Origin: Palaemon carinicauda
Lineage: Eukaryota > Arthropoda > Malacostraca > Decapoda > Palaemonidae
Direction of reading: 5' to 3'
Length of the DNA: 64,000 nucleotides
NCBI RefSeq assembly: GCF_036898095.1
Contig: NC_090750.1
Location: forward strand, 84,117,152 to 84,181,151
In this document: positions 44,293 to 57,800 of the stretch, in pieces
Numbering within the stretch: the stretch's first letter is position 1
Layout: each line of letters begins with the position of its first letter
Position numbers and translations under genes: made by a program
Notes under the pieces: model-generated
Told to the model about the DNA's origin: nothing
The model's input: the letters and a program-made list of their open reading frames with translations, nothing else
Database searches by the model: none

Positions 44293-44489
44293 CTGACACA
44301 AAAATGGAAAAGTTTCTTTAAAAAAACACACACACATTACGTTGCCCAGTATGAAGTGCTAAGTGATATTTTCCGCTACCCTTGGGCCCCCACCTGAACT
44401 GCCTGCTGTTTTTTTTTACTTTTTGTTCATCCATTTTTGTCTTTTCCAGCCTGGTTCTCCAACTCCTTGAGCTACACTTGCTCCAACAA

Positions 44490-44490
44490 C

Positions 44491-44558
<68 letters not shown>
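44490..44558. repeat. (AAT)n microsatellite, tandem copy
   Basis: Same length, within one or two units, as 23,345-23,413. Confidence 0.95.
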
Positions 44559-44560
<2 letters not shown>

Positions 44561-45350
44561 TGGATGGTTGCTGAGACTTTCTTAGCTACTATAAAACGTA
44601 TAATATTGGCAATTATTACGAAAACGGACAATTTTCAGTTTAGAAACATTTTCAAACCAAAATATTCCAATTTAATAAATGAATCATTCACCAAGACGTG
44701 GAACACACATCAACATCCCTGATTATGAATACTATCCATACTTTGCACTATCTCGTATTAATATCATCAACTGTTTTTATCCACCTTTGTACTATTTGCA
44801 TTATTATTATCAGCAACGAAGTAAATTCCCAAGAAAGTCAAGACTGATTAATAGATTTGAAGTTTTCTGGCATCCAGACATCGAAGGTCATTGAAGCCGA
44901 TATCATTCATCTTAAATAAATGAAATAATATTCAATAAAAACCATAAGAGCGAAGAATGAATGAATGAATGATTTGAAGTTCTCTGGCATCCTGACGTCG
45001 AAGGATAAGAGCGAAGACGTACTTATGAAATTCATATAGCCTTCAGAAGACCTGCTTCTGAAAAAATCTAAAAATACCGCTAGCATAATACGACACAACC
45101 TGCCCAAGAATCTTGGCAAGGATGAACCTGCGAGAGTTATACCAGGTTTTTAACCTTCAGGGACCTTGGGTCCTCCTGGGATACAAAAGCAGAGAACAAT
45201 CCCTAGGACTTCTTTCAACTCTCAGATGAGATACGCCCACTTAAGAGGAGGGAGAAAGAAAGGAGAGCGAGGGTGCGTTATGACCGCAGACATAACACGG
45301 AGCGTAATCTTACGCCGAAAATGACAGATGTAGTCAAGGACAAAAGACGT

Positions 45351-45459
<109 letters not shown>

Positions 45460-45649
45460 AATATGAGGGGAAAGGCAATAAGAAAAATAAAACGGTCAAG
45501 AAGGCATAGGGGCACATCACAAAAAGTGGGGAGACGGAATACAGGGGGAACATGTGTGTGACTGAAGCAGAAAGAGATTTTTATTTTTTACTTTATATAC
45601 GTAGATAATCCTTCAAATACTTTACATACACACATATTGTATATGTATG

Positions 45650-45652
<3 letters not shown>

Positions 45653-45690
<38 letters not shown>
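45653..45690. repeat. (TA)n microsatellite, tandem copy
   Basis: Contracted relative to 24,510-24,577. The preceding TGTTTATATA of unit 1 reads TGTATATATA here. Confidence 0.95.
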
Positions 45691-47306
45691 CATTAAAAAA
45701 TTCTACATAAAAAGACAAAAGTAGTTAGCATGATCTTATTAATGAACGGTGAAAAGTTTGGAAATGGCAGCAATATTGCGGAAAATTATACAAAATATGA
45801 TTGAAATAAATGTATACCTAAAAAGGATCTACATTCATCCGCAAAATTACATACACAATTGTTCGAAAATACCATTCTAGATTGTTGGAAAAGATGAAAA
45901 AATTATGTTACATATGAAATAATTTCTGATTGAGCTAAATGGGAATTCTAATATTTGAATGCTACTAAGAATTAGAAAGTCTTCCATTATTTACATGGTC
46001 AAAATAAATGCCACAGAGCCTGGATATTTCTAATTTGGTTGCAAATATGGAACCTCTTATTCTTAGCAACTCACTTTTCACTAAATTCAGTTGATGAAAA
46101 TATCAAATGACTGGAATTGTTTTCTAATTTTTCGAAATAAGTTTCCCACCCATTGTTTCGAATAAACTGTGTAAACAGTTATAAATATCCAATCATTAAA
46201 TAAATTGAATGGATGTACCTAACTATAGGTTGTAAATGAATCAGTTAGCAATACAATTACACAAGTCTTCACATACCAATGAAATTACGTAAATATAAAC
46301 GAGATGGTCGGAATAGCATCTACAGCTAACTGCATTTAGGCTCTTAGACGATAGGCCAACAAAACCTTATCCATCCCATGTACTTTATGAGACCAGCAGC
46401 AGCAGGTGGGGCTGACCCTTGTATGGCTTACCCGTAGACCATCGTTACCAATAGGCAAAAAAAACCATCGTTTCGAACCTATGGACAAACGGTGCCGTCC
46501 CCAAAAGTGCGGACAAATATACAACCATTCCTCGTTCTTTATGGCCAGTGGTCAGAGGAGATTGTCCCTGAGTGGATTTCATGATAACCATCGTCACAAC
46601 CAAAATGTCATTGTGTCGGTGTAAATTACTCATAAAAAATAAAGACATGATAGTTCGATAACAATAATGCACCTGCTATGGAATAGTAATTGAATCAGAA
46701 AGGCTCTCTGTTTAAATTAATCAAAAAGTGTCCGAGCATTTAGGAGTAAAAATTATGCAGGATGTACAATGTTAAGGCCACAATGCAGAGGGCAAGGCAT
46801 CACTTTGTTTTAAGATGTTATTCATATTTAAAAAAGTTTAGTACATGTACATAAAAAAACTTAATATTCAATTGTCATTGATGAATAATGAGTAACATTC
46901 TAATGAAGTCAGCAAATATGGCTGAATATTGAGCATGATTTCATATGTAAAATCATTACCCCTTAATGTCAGTATTTAGATAAGACCATGCAATGAAAAA
47001 ATAAAAGAAAGAGGAATGAGAAGAAAAAAAAATAAGAGGAATAAGAATAAATGAATTACAGGAAAGCGGAAAATCATCATACTATTAAAAATGAATTGTA
47101 AGAATGCAGAAAATCATACTATTAATGATTCAGCATTCTTTACTGTCAATAATAAGGAGCAGGATTTCTTCTTACACGCTTAATATTCGATAAAATATTC
47201 AGACGCAAACGTAGAATATTGAGCACATACACTTCATTGTAATAAAAACGCTGAACTTTTTTAATAGCATTGTTATTTACCCGTTTCTGTGTCAAGAACC
47301 TCTTAC

Positions 47307-47383
47307 GCTGGTATCGTGTGATGTTTGCAAAGACGGCAATCGATCATTTTCGAGAAGAATTTGTCAGCCGACACCAAATCCAT
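47307..47383 (-). CDS. Candidate first coding exon, tandem copy
   Basis: Identical to 26,197-26,273 including upstream in-frame TAG and the GTAAGA donor. Confidence 0.27.
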
Positions 47384-48371
47384 CACAACTATACACTACA
47401 CCGTTTGTAAGTCAAACACTACCTTTACTCCCCCAGAAATCGGCCTTCACTTAAAATGATAATTTCAGTAATACTTTTTAACAATAATTTCCCCATTGAC
47501 GTGGTGAAGTGAAGTTTTTTTTTTCCAATAAACAGCGAAAAAATAATGACATTCATCTTTTGCTCTAAAATGCGGTAACTGTAAGTAGACCCCAGCACCA
47601 ATGAATTCTAACGAACTTCTTTCACTCCAAACAATCACATAAACATATGTTTCATCACCAATGTACTTTCATCCATAAATTAACTTAGGACAGTTAGCTT
47701 TCAAGTTTATGAAAGTCTCTTTAAAATTGAACAGTCTTTCCACTTTGTCTACAAAGAAATTAGCACGTGCATCAAACAAATAAATCCTCTACTTGATGTT
47801 TGATAAGAGCCAAACAACACACAGCTCCATCATGATAATAAATAAAGTAGAAAACATTTATCTCAATTGTAAGACTAAGATGTGGGCTTTTGAGTTTTCT
47901 TTTCTAAAATGAGTAGCTGAAAGTATTGGCGTGTGTGAGAGAAAAAATTGCAAAGTGTATGGGTAGAATTGCAATTACTAATAGGAACACAACTTGACAG
48001 TCGCCATCTTTAATCCATAAAAATGATTCCGTGTAATAATTCTATTGCAGATGTGAACAAACTGAATCCCAACTATTTCTTTTAAGTGTGAACATAACAT
48101 CTTTGAGTTCGTGAGCAAACCTATTTCTCTATAATATGAATGTAAGCGTTCAACGGACCAGAGTAATAAAAATAGGTAAACTAAATCATTCTATTTCCCA
48201 AAGTGAAAATTCATGTTTTGAATAATAAGGTGAACTGAAAAATATCGACAAAAAAATCTATATTGGGTATAGTCTTATAATGAGAATATTGATGTAAATA
48301 ATGTTGAACTTAATTTTAAACAACACAAAAAAAAGTAATAAGGGTTTCCACTTATTCTCTGTTCATAAATA

Positions 48372-48480
48372 TCTATATTATTATTATTAAATGCTAAGCT
48401 ACAACCCTAGTTGGAAGAGCAAGATGCAATAAGCCCAGGGGCCCCTGTACAAAACAACTAAATAGCTTGGAGCTTTCCTA
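48372..48480 (-). mobile_element. Short non-LTR tail fragment, tandem copy
   Basis: Same as 27,265-27,375, with no difference that I noticed. Confidence 0.62.
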
Positions 48481-48702
48481 AGGAGAAAAACTCACAAATG
48501 CAATCCTTGGTTTATCTTTTTATGCAATAACAAACTTTATCTGATCACCGCAGGAAAAAAGTTAACGTAAAGGAGGATGGATAGTGAATGTATTTTAAAC
48601 ATTTAAATACAGTATATAAATTTCAGATTCTTAAAAGTCTACGCTGCTATTGTCTAACGAATAACTGCTTACTTAAAAACTTTTCATTACACACACACAC
48701 AT

Positions 48703-48734
<32 letters not shown>

Positions 48735-48868
48735 TATATACTGAACACACACGCACGTCATACTGTATATACATATACATATTGTACATTATATATATAC
48801 ACATACATGTGTATATATACTGTACAGTATGTATATGTACATACAGAATGACGTGCGTGTGTGTGTGT

Positions 48869-48917
<49 letters not shown>

Positions 48918-49162
48918 CACACATTATATATACAATTGCCTAAAAATCGAGAAAAAAAGCCCAGCGGGGGCTATAGGTGGAATCCAATATCAACAGCGTC
49001 TATTACAAGTTTACGCGTGACGTTAAGTGACGGCCAAAGTACCGTAACGCCCCGGTGTGGGTGTCGGGTTTCGTATCTGGGGTTTGTCTTTGGGAGGGGC
49101 AGAGGGGAAGAAGGGGGGGAGGGTGGGGCCACCAGAGAAAAGGACAAGGGGAGTGGAGGCTC

Positions 49163-49164
<2 letters not shown>

Positions 49165-49220
<56 letters not shown>

Positions 49221-49262
49221 GAGTAGATTCAAAATGAGAGAAAAGGACAAGAGAAGATGCCC

Positions 49263-49304
<42 letters not shown>

Positions 49305-49346
49305 GAGTAGATTCAAAATGAGAGAAAATGACAAGAGAAGATGCCC

Positions 49347-49383
<37 letters not shown>

Positions 49384-49430
49384 CGAAGGGAGTGGATTCA
49401 AAATGAGAGAGAAAAGGACAAGAGATGTTC

Positions 49431-49466
<36 letters not shown>
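49165..49466. repeat. Four (GA)n arrays with three spacers, tandem copy
   Basis: Same module order as 28,060-28,376. Array lengths differ and a GAGGAGAGCG irregularity appears at about 49,378. Confidence 0.9.
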
Positions 49467-49468
<2 letters not shown>

Positions 49469-49860
49469 AGAACTAAACTGGAAGAGGGGATGAGGGGGAA
49501 ACAGGAGAGTTGAAGAGACAAAGCCAATGATTTAGCTGTGTGGGTGTTAGGTGGAAAAGAGCGCGGGGAGGGGGGGGGGGGAGAGTAGGTTGGGGGAGGG
49601 CCACAAGAAAAGAAGGGGATAGGGGAGGAGAAGACTGAAATAGGGAAATGAAAACAGAGATCGCCGAGGGAAACATTAAACGAGGGGGAATGGTTACAGA
49701 AACCACGGGGATACGAATATAGGAACTCAACACTAGGATTGAGAAAAAAAAAAAAGCAGTCTAACTGATCTTTATGCTGACTATCATAATAAAAGTAACT
49801 AGTTCAGAAAATAGATAAAAAAATTAATCCATATATATATATATACATTTATATATATAC

Positions 49861-49907
<47 letters not shown>

Positions 49908-49929
49908 GTGTGTATATATATGTATGTAT

Positions 49930-49962
<33 letters not shown>

Positions 49963-50193
49963 GTATTTTATATATATAATATACTTCTTATGTTGCCATA
50001 TAATACTTTCCAAAGTGATAAAAATTTAAAGGTCATTGTGGAATGGCGCACAAATATTTCTGTATCTTTTTTTTTCATCTTTTTATCTGTACGTGAATGT
50101 ATAAATGTATGTAGAGGATCACCTATTTTAAGCACTTACACTTTTCCATGAAGAGTGCATATGAGTGAGCGTGTTAAAATATGTATTAAAAAA

Positions 50194-50242
<49 letters not shown>

Positions 50243-50623
50243 AGCAGATCCATTGACACTGCAGGTCAGAGACGAGGGTGTGAAATATCACTATAGCTAT
50301 TCAATATCATCAAGGGATCGAGTGTTGCAAGAAATCAGCGGAGAAAAAAAAAAAAACAAGGGATACAGGGATAAACTTTTTGGGATAAGAAAAGAATAAG
50401 GAATGGAGAGTAAGGTGGCAGAACACGAATGAAGACACATTTTGACTATCCTTAATACTAGCCACGCTACAACCCTAAAAGGAAAAGCAAAATGCCACAA
50501 GCCTAAAGGCACCAATGGGGAAAGCAACCCAGTGAGGAAGTATAGAACTAACATCTAGATTATAAATGAGAATTTTAAAAATAAAAGACCAATACAAATT
50601 TTCTACAAGTCATATAATTATAA

Positions 50624-50920
50624 ACTATGAAATGAGACTTATGTCAACATGTTCAACAGAAAAGCATTTGCAACAAGTTTGAACTTCTGAAGTGTCATCA
50701 ATTACAGTAAGTACCAAATTAAGAAGACCATTCCACAATCTGGCCACAGCTGAAATAAATCTTCTAGAATACTGTGTGGTATTGAGCCTTATGATGAGAG
50801 AGGCAAGACTGTTAGAATAAACTGCATGATTAATACTACGTACTATATTGCATAGTCTGGAAGATCTGAATGCAAAGGATAGTCAGAATAATGAAACATC
50901 TTATGCAACATATGCAAGAA
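50624..50920 (-). pseudogene. Non-LTR RT C-terminal fragment, R2 duplicate a
   Basis: Same sequence as 29,534-29,827 but the frame is broken by a one-base loss at about 50,860. The loss falls in a GGG run and is probably a consensus error. Confidence 0.65.
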
Positions 50921-51496
50921 AAATTAACAGCCACGCTGCAGGAAGTTAATATTCAGATTAGGATCTTGAGGTGAAATTTGGAAATTAAATGCGGACAAAA
51001 AAAGTAATATTCAGGAAGAATATAAAATGTACCGATGCATTGGAAATGTCAAGAAATTTGAAGATACGAGGAAGTGATTGAAAATCAGCCTGGTGAAAGG
51101 AAGGATAAATGTTTTGAGAAAGTTTGTTGAGAGCGCGAAGGTGGTTAGGTTAGTGAAAAGGGTCATATAATAATGGAAGTGTTGGGGGAAATAAGGAGAG
51201 GAGGTCTCGATAGCCCGGACGCGGACAAATTAAGGGTAAATGGCAAAGGTTGTACCAAGAAACAAATAAGACTAATAAGGGGCTATTATTGAGGAAGGTT
51301 TCATGAGATTCAACATATAAAATATGAATTGGGCAGTGCCTGCTGCCTTCGTGTAGTAAGCCACCTTAACTAGGACAAAAACGACTTATAAATGCAAGAG
51401 TATTGTCAAGGTTGTTACATTAATAGAGTTTAAATGAAAATTTCAATGCACTTATAACGTCATAGAAACTACAATTTGTATCTATAAAACATTATA

Positions 51497-51580
<84 letters not shown>

Positions 51581-51954
51581 CAGATCCATTGACACTGCAG
51601 GTCTGAGACGAGGGTGTGAAATATCACTATAGCTATTCAATATCATCAAGGGATCGAGTGTTGCAAGAAATCAGCGGAAAAAAAACCAAGGGGTACAGGG
51701 AGAAACTTTTGGGATAAGAAAAGAATACGGAATGGAGAGTAGGGTGGCAGAACACGATTGAAGACACATTTGACTATCCTTAATACTAGCCACGCTACAA
51801 TCCTAAAAGGAAAGCAAAATGCCACAAGCCTAAAGGCACCAATGGGAAAAGCAACCCAGTGAGGAAAGGAAATATAGAACTAACAAATAGATTATAAATG
51901 AGAATTTTAAAAATAAAAGACCAATAAAAAATTTCTACAAGTCATATAATTATA

Positions 51955-52252
51955 AACTATGAAATGAGACTTATGTCATCATGTTCAACAGAAAACCATT
52001 TGCAACAAGTTTGAACTTCTGAAGTGTCATCAATTACAGTAAGTACCAAATTAAGAAGACCATTCCGAAATCTGGCCACAGCTGAAATAAATCTTCTAGA
52101 ATACTGTGTGGTATTGGGCCTTATGACGAGAGAGGCAAGACTGTTAGAATAAACTGCATGATTAATACTACGTACTATATTGCATAGTCTGGAAGATCTG
52201 AATGCAAAGGATAGTCAGAATAATGAAACATCTTATGCAACATATGCAAGAA
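51955..52252 (-). pseudogene. Non-LTR RT C-terminal fragment, R2 duplicate b
   Basis: Same as 30,834-31,127 with the equivalent GGG-run loss at about 52,190. The matching loss in both duplicates points to systematic homopolymer error. Confidence 0.65.
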
Positions 52253-52829
52253 AAATTAACAGCCACGCTGCAGGAAGTTAATATTCAGATTAGGATCTTG
52301 AGGTGAAATTTGGAAATTAAATGCGGACAAAAAAAGTAATATTCAGGACGAATATAAAATGTACCGATGTATTGAAAATGTCAAGAAATTTGAATATACG
52401 AGGAAGTGATTGAAAATTAGCCCGGGTGGAAGGAAGGATCAATGTTTTAAGAAAGTTTGATGAGAGAGCGAAGGTGGTTAGGTTAGTGAAAAGGGTCATA
52501 TAATAATGGAAGTGTTGGGGAAATAAGGAGAGGAAGGTTTCAATAGCCAGGATGCGGACAAAGTCCGGGTAAATGGCAAAGATTGTAACAAGAAACAAAT
52601 AAGACTGATAAGTGGCTATTATTGAGGAAGGTTTCAGAGATTCAACATATAAAGAATGAATTGGGCAGCGCCTGCTGCTTTTATGTCTTAAGCCAACCTT
52701 AACTAGGACAAAAACGACCTATAAATGCAAGAGTATTGTCAAGGTTGTTAAACTAATGGAGTTTAAATGAAAATTTCAATGCACTTATAACGTCATAGAA
52801 ACTATAATTTGTATCTATAAAACATTACA

Positions 52830-52915
<86 letters not shown>

Positions 52916-53521
52916 GACCGGTAGCTAATACATAACAGAAAACCAAAATCAACGAACATCTTCAAATCTAAATGAAGGAAAAACATTACAGAAACCTCAA
53001 AATTCTTTGAGTTCTCCAAAATAAAAACTACCCCCAAAATACTGTCAAAGAGGCACCATATGGGACAGCATTCTGAGAGAAACCAGAGGCAGCCTGGAGT
53101 CAGAATTGAGGAGGATGTGGCTACAAGGAGGGGTATGGTAAGGTCGAAGCACTTGTATGGGGGGGAGGGAGAGGGGAAGAAGAAGCCAATGATGGATGGG
53201 GTGAATGCATCCTTGACGGCCAGTTTGGAGAAGGAGAGGCGTCGTGGAAGTTGAAGGATGGCCGTAGGATTCTGCAGGAAAAAGGAGAAGTAGGGAGACA
53301 AATTCTAGCAGACGTCCAGGCGTTTAGGGGGATTGAAGAATATTTCACAAGCGTTGGAATGCTAACTTGAGGTTGTGGTGTTTTGAAAGGGTAACTGTAA
53401 AAATAATAATAAGGAAACTAATGGGAAGATAAACGATATCGTTTTGAACTGGAAAAATAATAATAAGGAAACTCGTGGGAAGATAAACCCTATCGTTTGA
53501 ACATTTATGGAATAAAAATAA

Positions 53522-53935
53522 TGAAATTTTCCAAATCTACTTTTATGAAGTAAAATTATATGTTTTCCAAATCTCCTCTTATGAAGTAGAAATAGTTTTC
53601 CAAATCTTCTTTTATGAAGTAAAATAAAAAGTTTTCCAAATCTTCTCTTAGAGAATAAAAATAGTTTCCCAAATCTTCTTTTATGACGTGAAATAAAAAT
53701 AAAAAGTTTTCCAAATCTAATTTCATAAAGTAAAAATAGTTTCCCAAATCTTCTTTTATGACGTAAAAATAAAAAAAAGTTATCCAAATCTAATTTTATA
53801 AAGTAAAAAGTTTCCCAAATTTTCTTTTATGAAGTAAAAATAAAAAAATTATCCAATTTTTTTCTTATGGAGTAAAAATTGTTTCCCAAATCTTCTTTTA
53901 TGCAAAAACAAATAAATAAAGTTTTCCCAATCTTT
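53522..53935. repeat. Minisatellite with alternating spacing, R2 copy
   Basis: Same unit pattern as 32,375-32,800 with one-base losses in A runs. Confidence 0.87.
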
Positions 53936-54188
53936 GTTAAACCGTAGTAATTATCAACATTCAACCAAATTTTATAAATACGTTCATATTTGCTTCATGG
54001 AGTATTAACTTCTCACTCTCTTGTCACTTTGAAGTAAATAGAAATTAAATAGAAATGGAAAGAATAAATATTCGCAAAATAATAAAACAACCGAGGAACA
54101 GAACATAAAGCTGAGAAAAAAAAGGTATTTTATATAACTAATTTCCAGCTTTGGTTATCATCAAACTTGTCTATGAAAGAATATATTT

Positions 54189-54465
54189 ACTTCAGCCAAC
54201 GAAGTTGGAAAGGAGGTTATGATTTCGCCAGATGTTTGTCCGTTTGTTGTTTGTGAACAACTTCCTGATCACAATTTTACCCAGAGTAATGAAACTTTCA
54301 GAGATTAGGCTAATTGTTATTTTGAGACGTGGAAGTGATTAAATTTTGATGTCCTAAGTCAACCAACTTTGAAAGTTCTAGGTCAAAGGTCAAGGTTAAG
54401 GTCGAGCAAAAGGTCAACCAAATTATGCCTAACCTCGAGAAATAAGCTGCAGTGGTGAAGGTATG
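54189..54465 (+). mobile_element. Dispersed AGGTCA-rich repeat, R2 copy 1
   Basis: Same as 33,044-33,320; one T missing in the GTTTGTTTGTTTG run. Confidence 0.6.
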
Positions 54466-54668
54466 CTCTCTACCGAATGAAATTTTAACTTCCTAATTGG
54501 TAAGAGACAATGACCAGACATCCTACACATCCTTTGGCGTGAAATTAGTTAAAAAAAATGAAAAACATTACTATTGTTTGTAACAAAAATATGTTTAATA
54601 TTAAAAGAATATTCTAGGCTTACTAATCTCTAAATTACCTTCACTTTTTTCTTTTGGCAAATGTCTAT

Positions 54669-54672
<4 letters not shown>

Positions 54673-54749
<77 letters not shown>

Positions 54750-54754
54750 ATATA

Positions 54755-54836
<82 letters not shown>
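54673..54836. repeat. (TA)n tract with (TG)n block, R2 copy
   Basis: Longer first TA run than 33,528-33,684 and otherwise the same arrangement. Confidence 0.95.
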
Positions 54837-54839
<3 letters not shown>

Positions 54840-54856
54840 GTGTGTGTACATGTAGT

Positions 54857-57800
54857 TGTTGTGTATTGTAAAATAATCTTCAATTATCAATTATATGAAT
54901 TAATTTACATTCTTATATGGCCTATTTGGAAACTGTGTACACCTACATTAAATGCCATCTAGGTTTTCAAGAATAACTTGACAGTTTATTTCCTTATCTT
55001 GATAGTCCTTGGCTCTGAAGGGAGAGTATATTCACTATGAAATTTTCACCTTACGTTTAGTGTAGTAAAACTTCATTAGCATTTATTATAGTTACATTCG
55101 GGAACCCTATTTGTATTAACTATATATACTGTTATATATATAAAAGTTTCTGGCCTCTGTGAATAAACTATCCAAAATATCCTTTGTTATTAAAAACACT
55201 ACAGGATAAAGTGGCACAGCGAGTTTTGCACTAGTGATTATTGACAATGTCGGAAATCGTTCAGCTTATTTGCTCCAACAACAATTGGAATCGCAAAGTG
55301 GACGCTCACAAATTACAGTTGAAACTTTGTGAGAACCAGAGGAAACAGATCGGCATTTTAGCTGCTCATTTAACTTCACTCCGTTACCGAGTGTATCTAC
55401 GAGTATTCTAAACTTTTCATCATTTGATTCTACATCGGAATAATGGAAATATCGTGCAAAATTAACTTCTGTTAGTGCAAATTCTATACCGAAGGAGAAG
55501 CAAGTAATGGTGGTTTTTAACCAACCAGTAAACAATCAATTGCAAGTTACTAGATACTTTGGCAGCGCAGGAAACAAAACCAATTGAGGTTAATGATCTC
55601 ACTTTAGACCAAATTGGTAAATTCATGGAAGAGCTTTTTGACCCATGTCGTTTCATTGTGAGAGAAAGGTTCAAGTTTGATCTGATATGAAAAGAAAACG
55701 GAGAAACTACAATGACTTGCAGCAAGAATACGTCATGATTCATCAACTAGTGATTTTTCTTCTTCAGAAACCTCGAGTCGAAGCCATGCGGACCAAGTAA
55801 GTGATCTATAAATAATTTACCTGTCTTGAAAGCACTTTTCAAAATTCCTGACGATGAATTAACTTTCAGTAAGGCCATTCAAATTGCACTAGAAACAGAA
55901 GGTGCCGCAATAGTAGCTAAGGAAACCATTCATGGTAGCAAATCTACTTGGGAAATGAAATTTAATCAAAGAAAAAGTGGCAGAGACAAATGGTTCAGCG
56001 TCAAAGCCACTTAAGGAAATTTGACGGTAGATACATATGTTGAAAATCTGGTCACCGACCTAAAGATTGTTACTTCAAGAATTCTGAGTATCATTTTTTT
56101 GCCAGAAGACGGGTCATATTGAAGCGTCCTGCTTGGTGAACAAGGAAAAAAGGATAAGTGGTGCCAAGACAGAATGTGTCCCATATAATGGAAAAGTTGC
56201 ATAGCTCGGTGAAAAACAAACCACGATGATGCTTTGAACATAACTCTTATCATTAAATGAAGACATTCAAATTTGAGGTGGACACTGTTCAAAAGATAGT
56301 TTTTGTTCAGTAGCTAATTTGGAACGTTTAGGGTAACCTAGATTGAAATCAACCTATCGTTGCTATTATTCAACCAGTAAAGATAGTTTGCCTATAAATT
56401 TCTAGGTATAAATGGAAAATGTAACTGAAGCAACAGTGATATATTTGAATGTAATCGAAAACGAAAATTTTAATGTACTTGGTCATAATAGTATAAAACG
56501 ACTAAACATTGATGTGAATACCCTATTAAAGGACTGTGATGAAAGGGAAATGGATAAATTAAAGACTGAAGTAGGACTGTAAGTGCTCGAACTGCAAACA
56601 GTGCAAGGGCCTATGCAACGAATTTACTGAACTTTTTAGGCTTTAATTGGGTTGTCTAAGGGATTTTGAGTTGGAAATTGCTTTTAAAAGTGATGCAAAA
56701 ACCAATATTTTGTAAGCCACGAACTGTGCCATTTGATATTGATGTAAATCAAGCTTATGAAGTGGAAATTAAACTTGGTATTTGGGAATATATTGTCTTG
56801 TGAATATGGAACTCTGGTAGTAAGGTATCCTCACCGGACAAAAACCCAAGTTATGTGTTAGTGATGATTATTCAGTCACAGTTAATCACCAACTTGAGAT
56901 TCAGATATCCCATGCCAGATCCCGAAAATCTAATGCCGAAGCTAAGTGGAGGGTTGTGTTGCACCAAAATTGATCTGGCAGATGAATATAACCAGATTAA
57001 ATTGGGACCAGAGTCAAAGAAAATCGTGGTTGTTACTTCAAAAACACCTTCCTTTTGGAATCGCATCAGTAACTGCATATTTTCAAGAAATAATGGAACA
57101 ATTAACCTACGATTTGGAAGGAGTGGCTGTTTTTCTATATATTTTGTGGTCAGTGGATCAAATGCAAAGGAGCACGAGAATAATTTAAGAGCACTCTTAA
57201 AAAGACTTCAAGAAAAAGGATTGAGATGGAAACTTGGAAAGTGTTCATCTGGTCGACCCTCAGTGGACCACCTGGGGCATACTTTGTCTTCTCAAGGTAT
57301 TGGTAAAGGACAAAGTAGAGGTTAATCTTGAAAATAGCTCCCCCCCCACCAATGTATCTGAAATCTATTCTTTCTTGGTCTGTTCAGTTTTACGGCAAAT
57401 GGATCCCTAATTTGTCAACTCTATCAGCCCCACTAAATCTTCTACTCAGGGATAACTACTGGAAGTGGGTACTGAGCAACAAGGGGCGTTTCAGAACTTA
57501 AGGGAATGCTTAGCAGTGATTTAGTGTTAGCACATTTTGATCCCTTTGTGCCTATTGGAATATCTTGTGATGCATCTGAAGTGGGTATTGGAGCAGTGCT
57601 TTTTCATCGCTATCCTGATGGTACAGAACGTTCAATTTCTCATGCATCGAAAACTCTCACGGTAACACAAAAACGGTAAAGCCAGATTCAGTGTGAAGCT
57701 CTTGCTATTATTTTGGACTAGAAGTAGTTTCCCCACTTTTTATAAGAACGAGTTTGTTGTAATCACGGATCATAACCTTTGAGCGTGGGTAGCCCTACTA

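Larger units (their letters stand above)
50196..52913. repeat. 1.3-kb GA-bounded duplication, tandem copy
   Basis: GA arrays at about 50,196-50,242, 51,500-51,580 and 52,833-52,913, each interrupted by an extra G, enclose the same two intervals as in unit 1. The middle and last arrays are longer than in R. Confidence 0.92.
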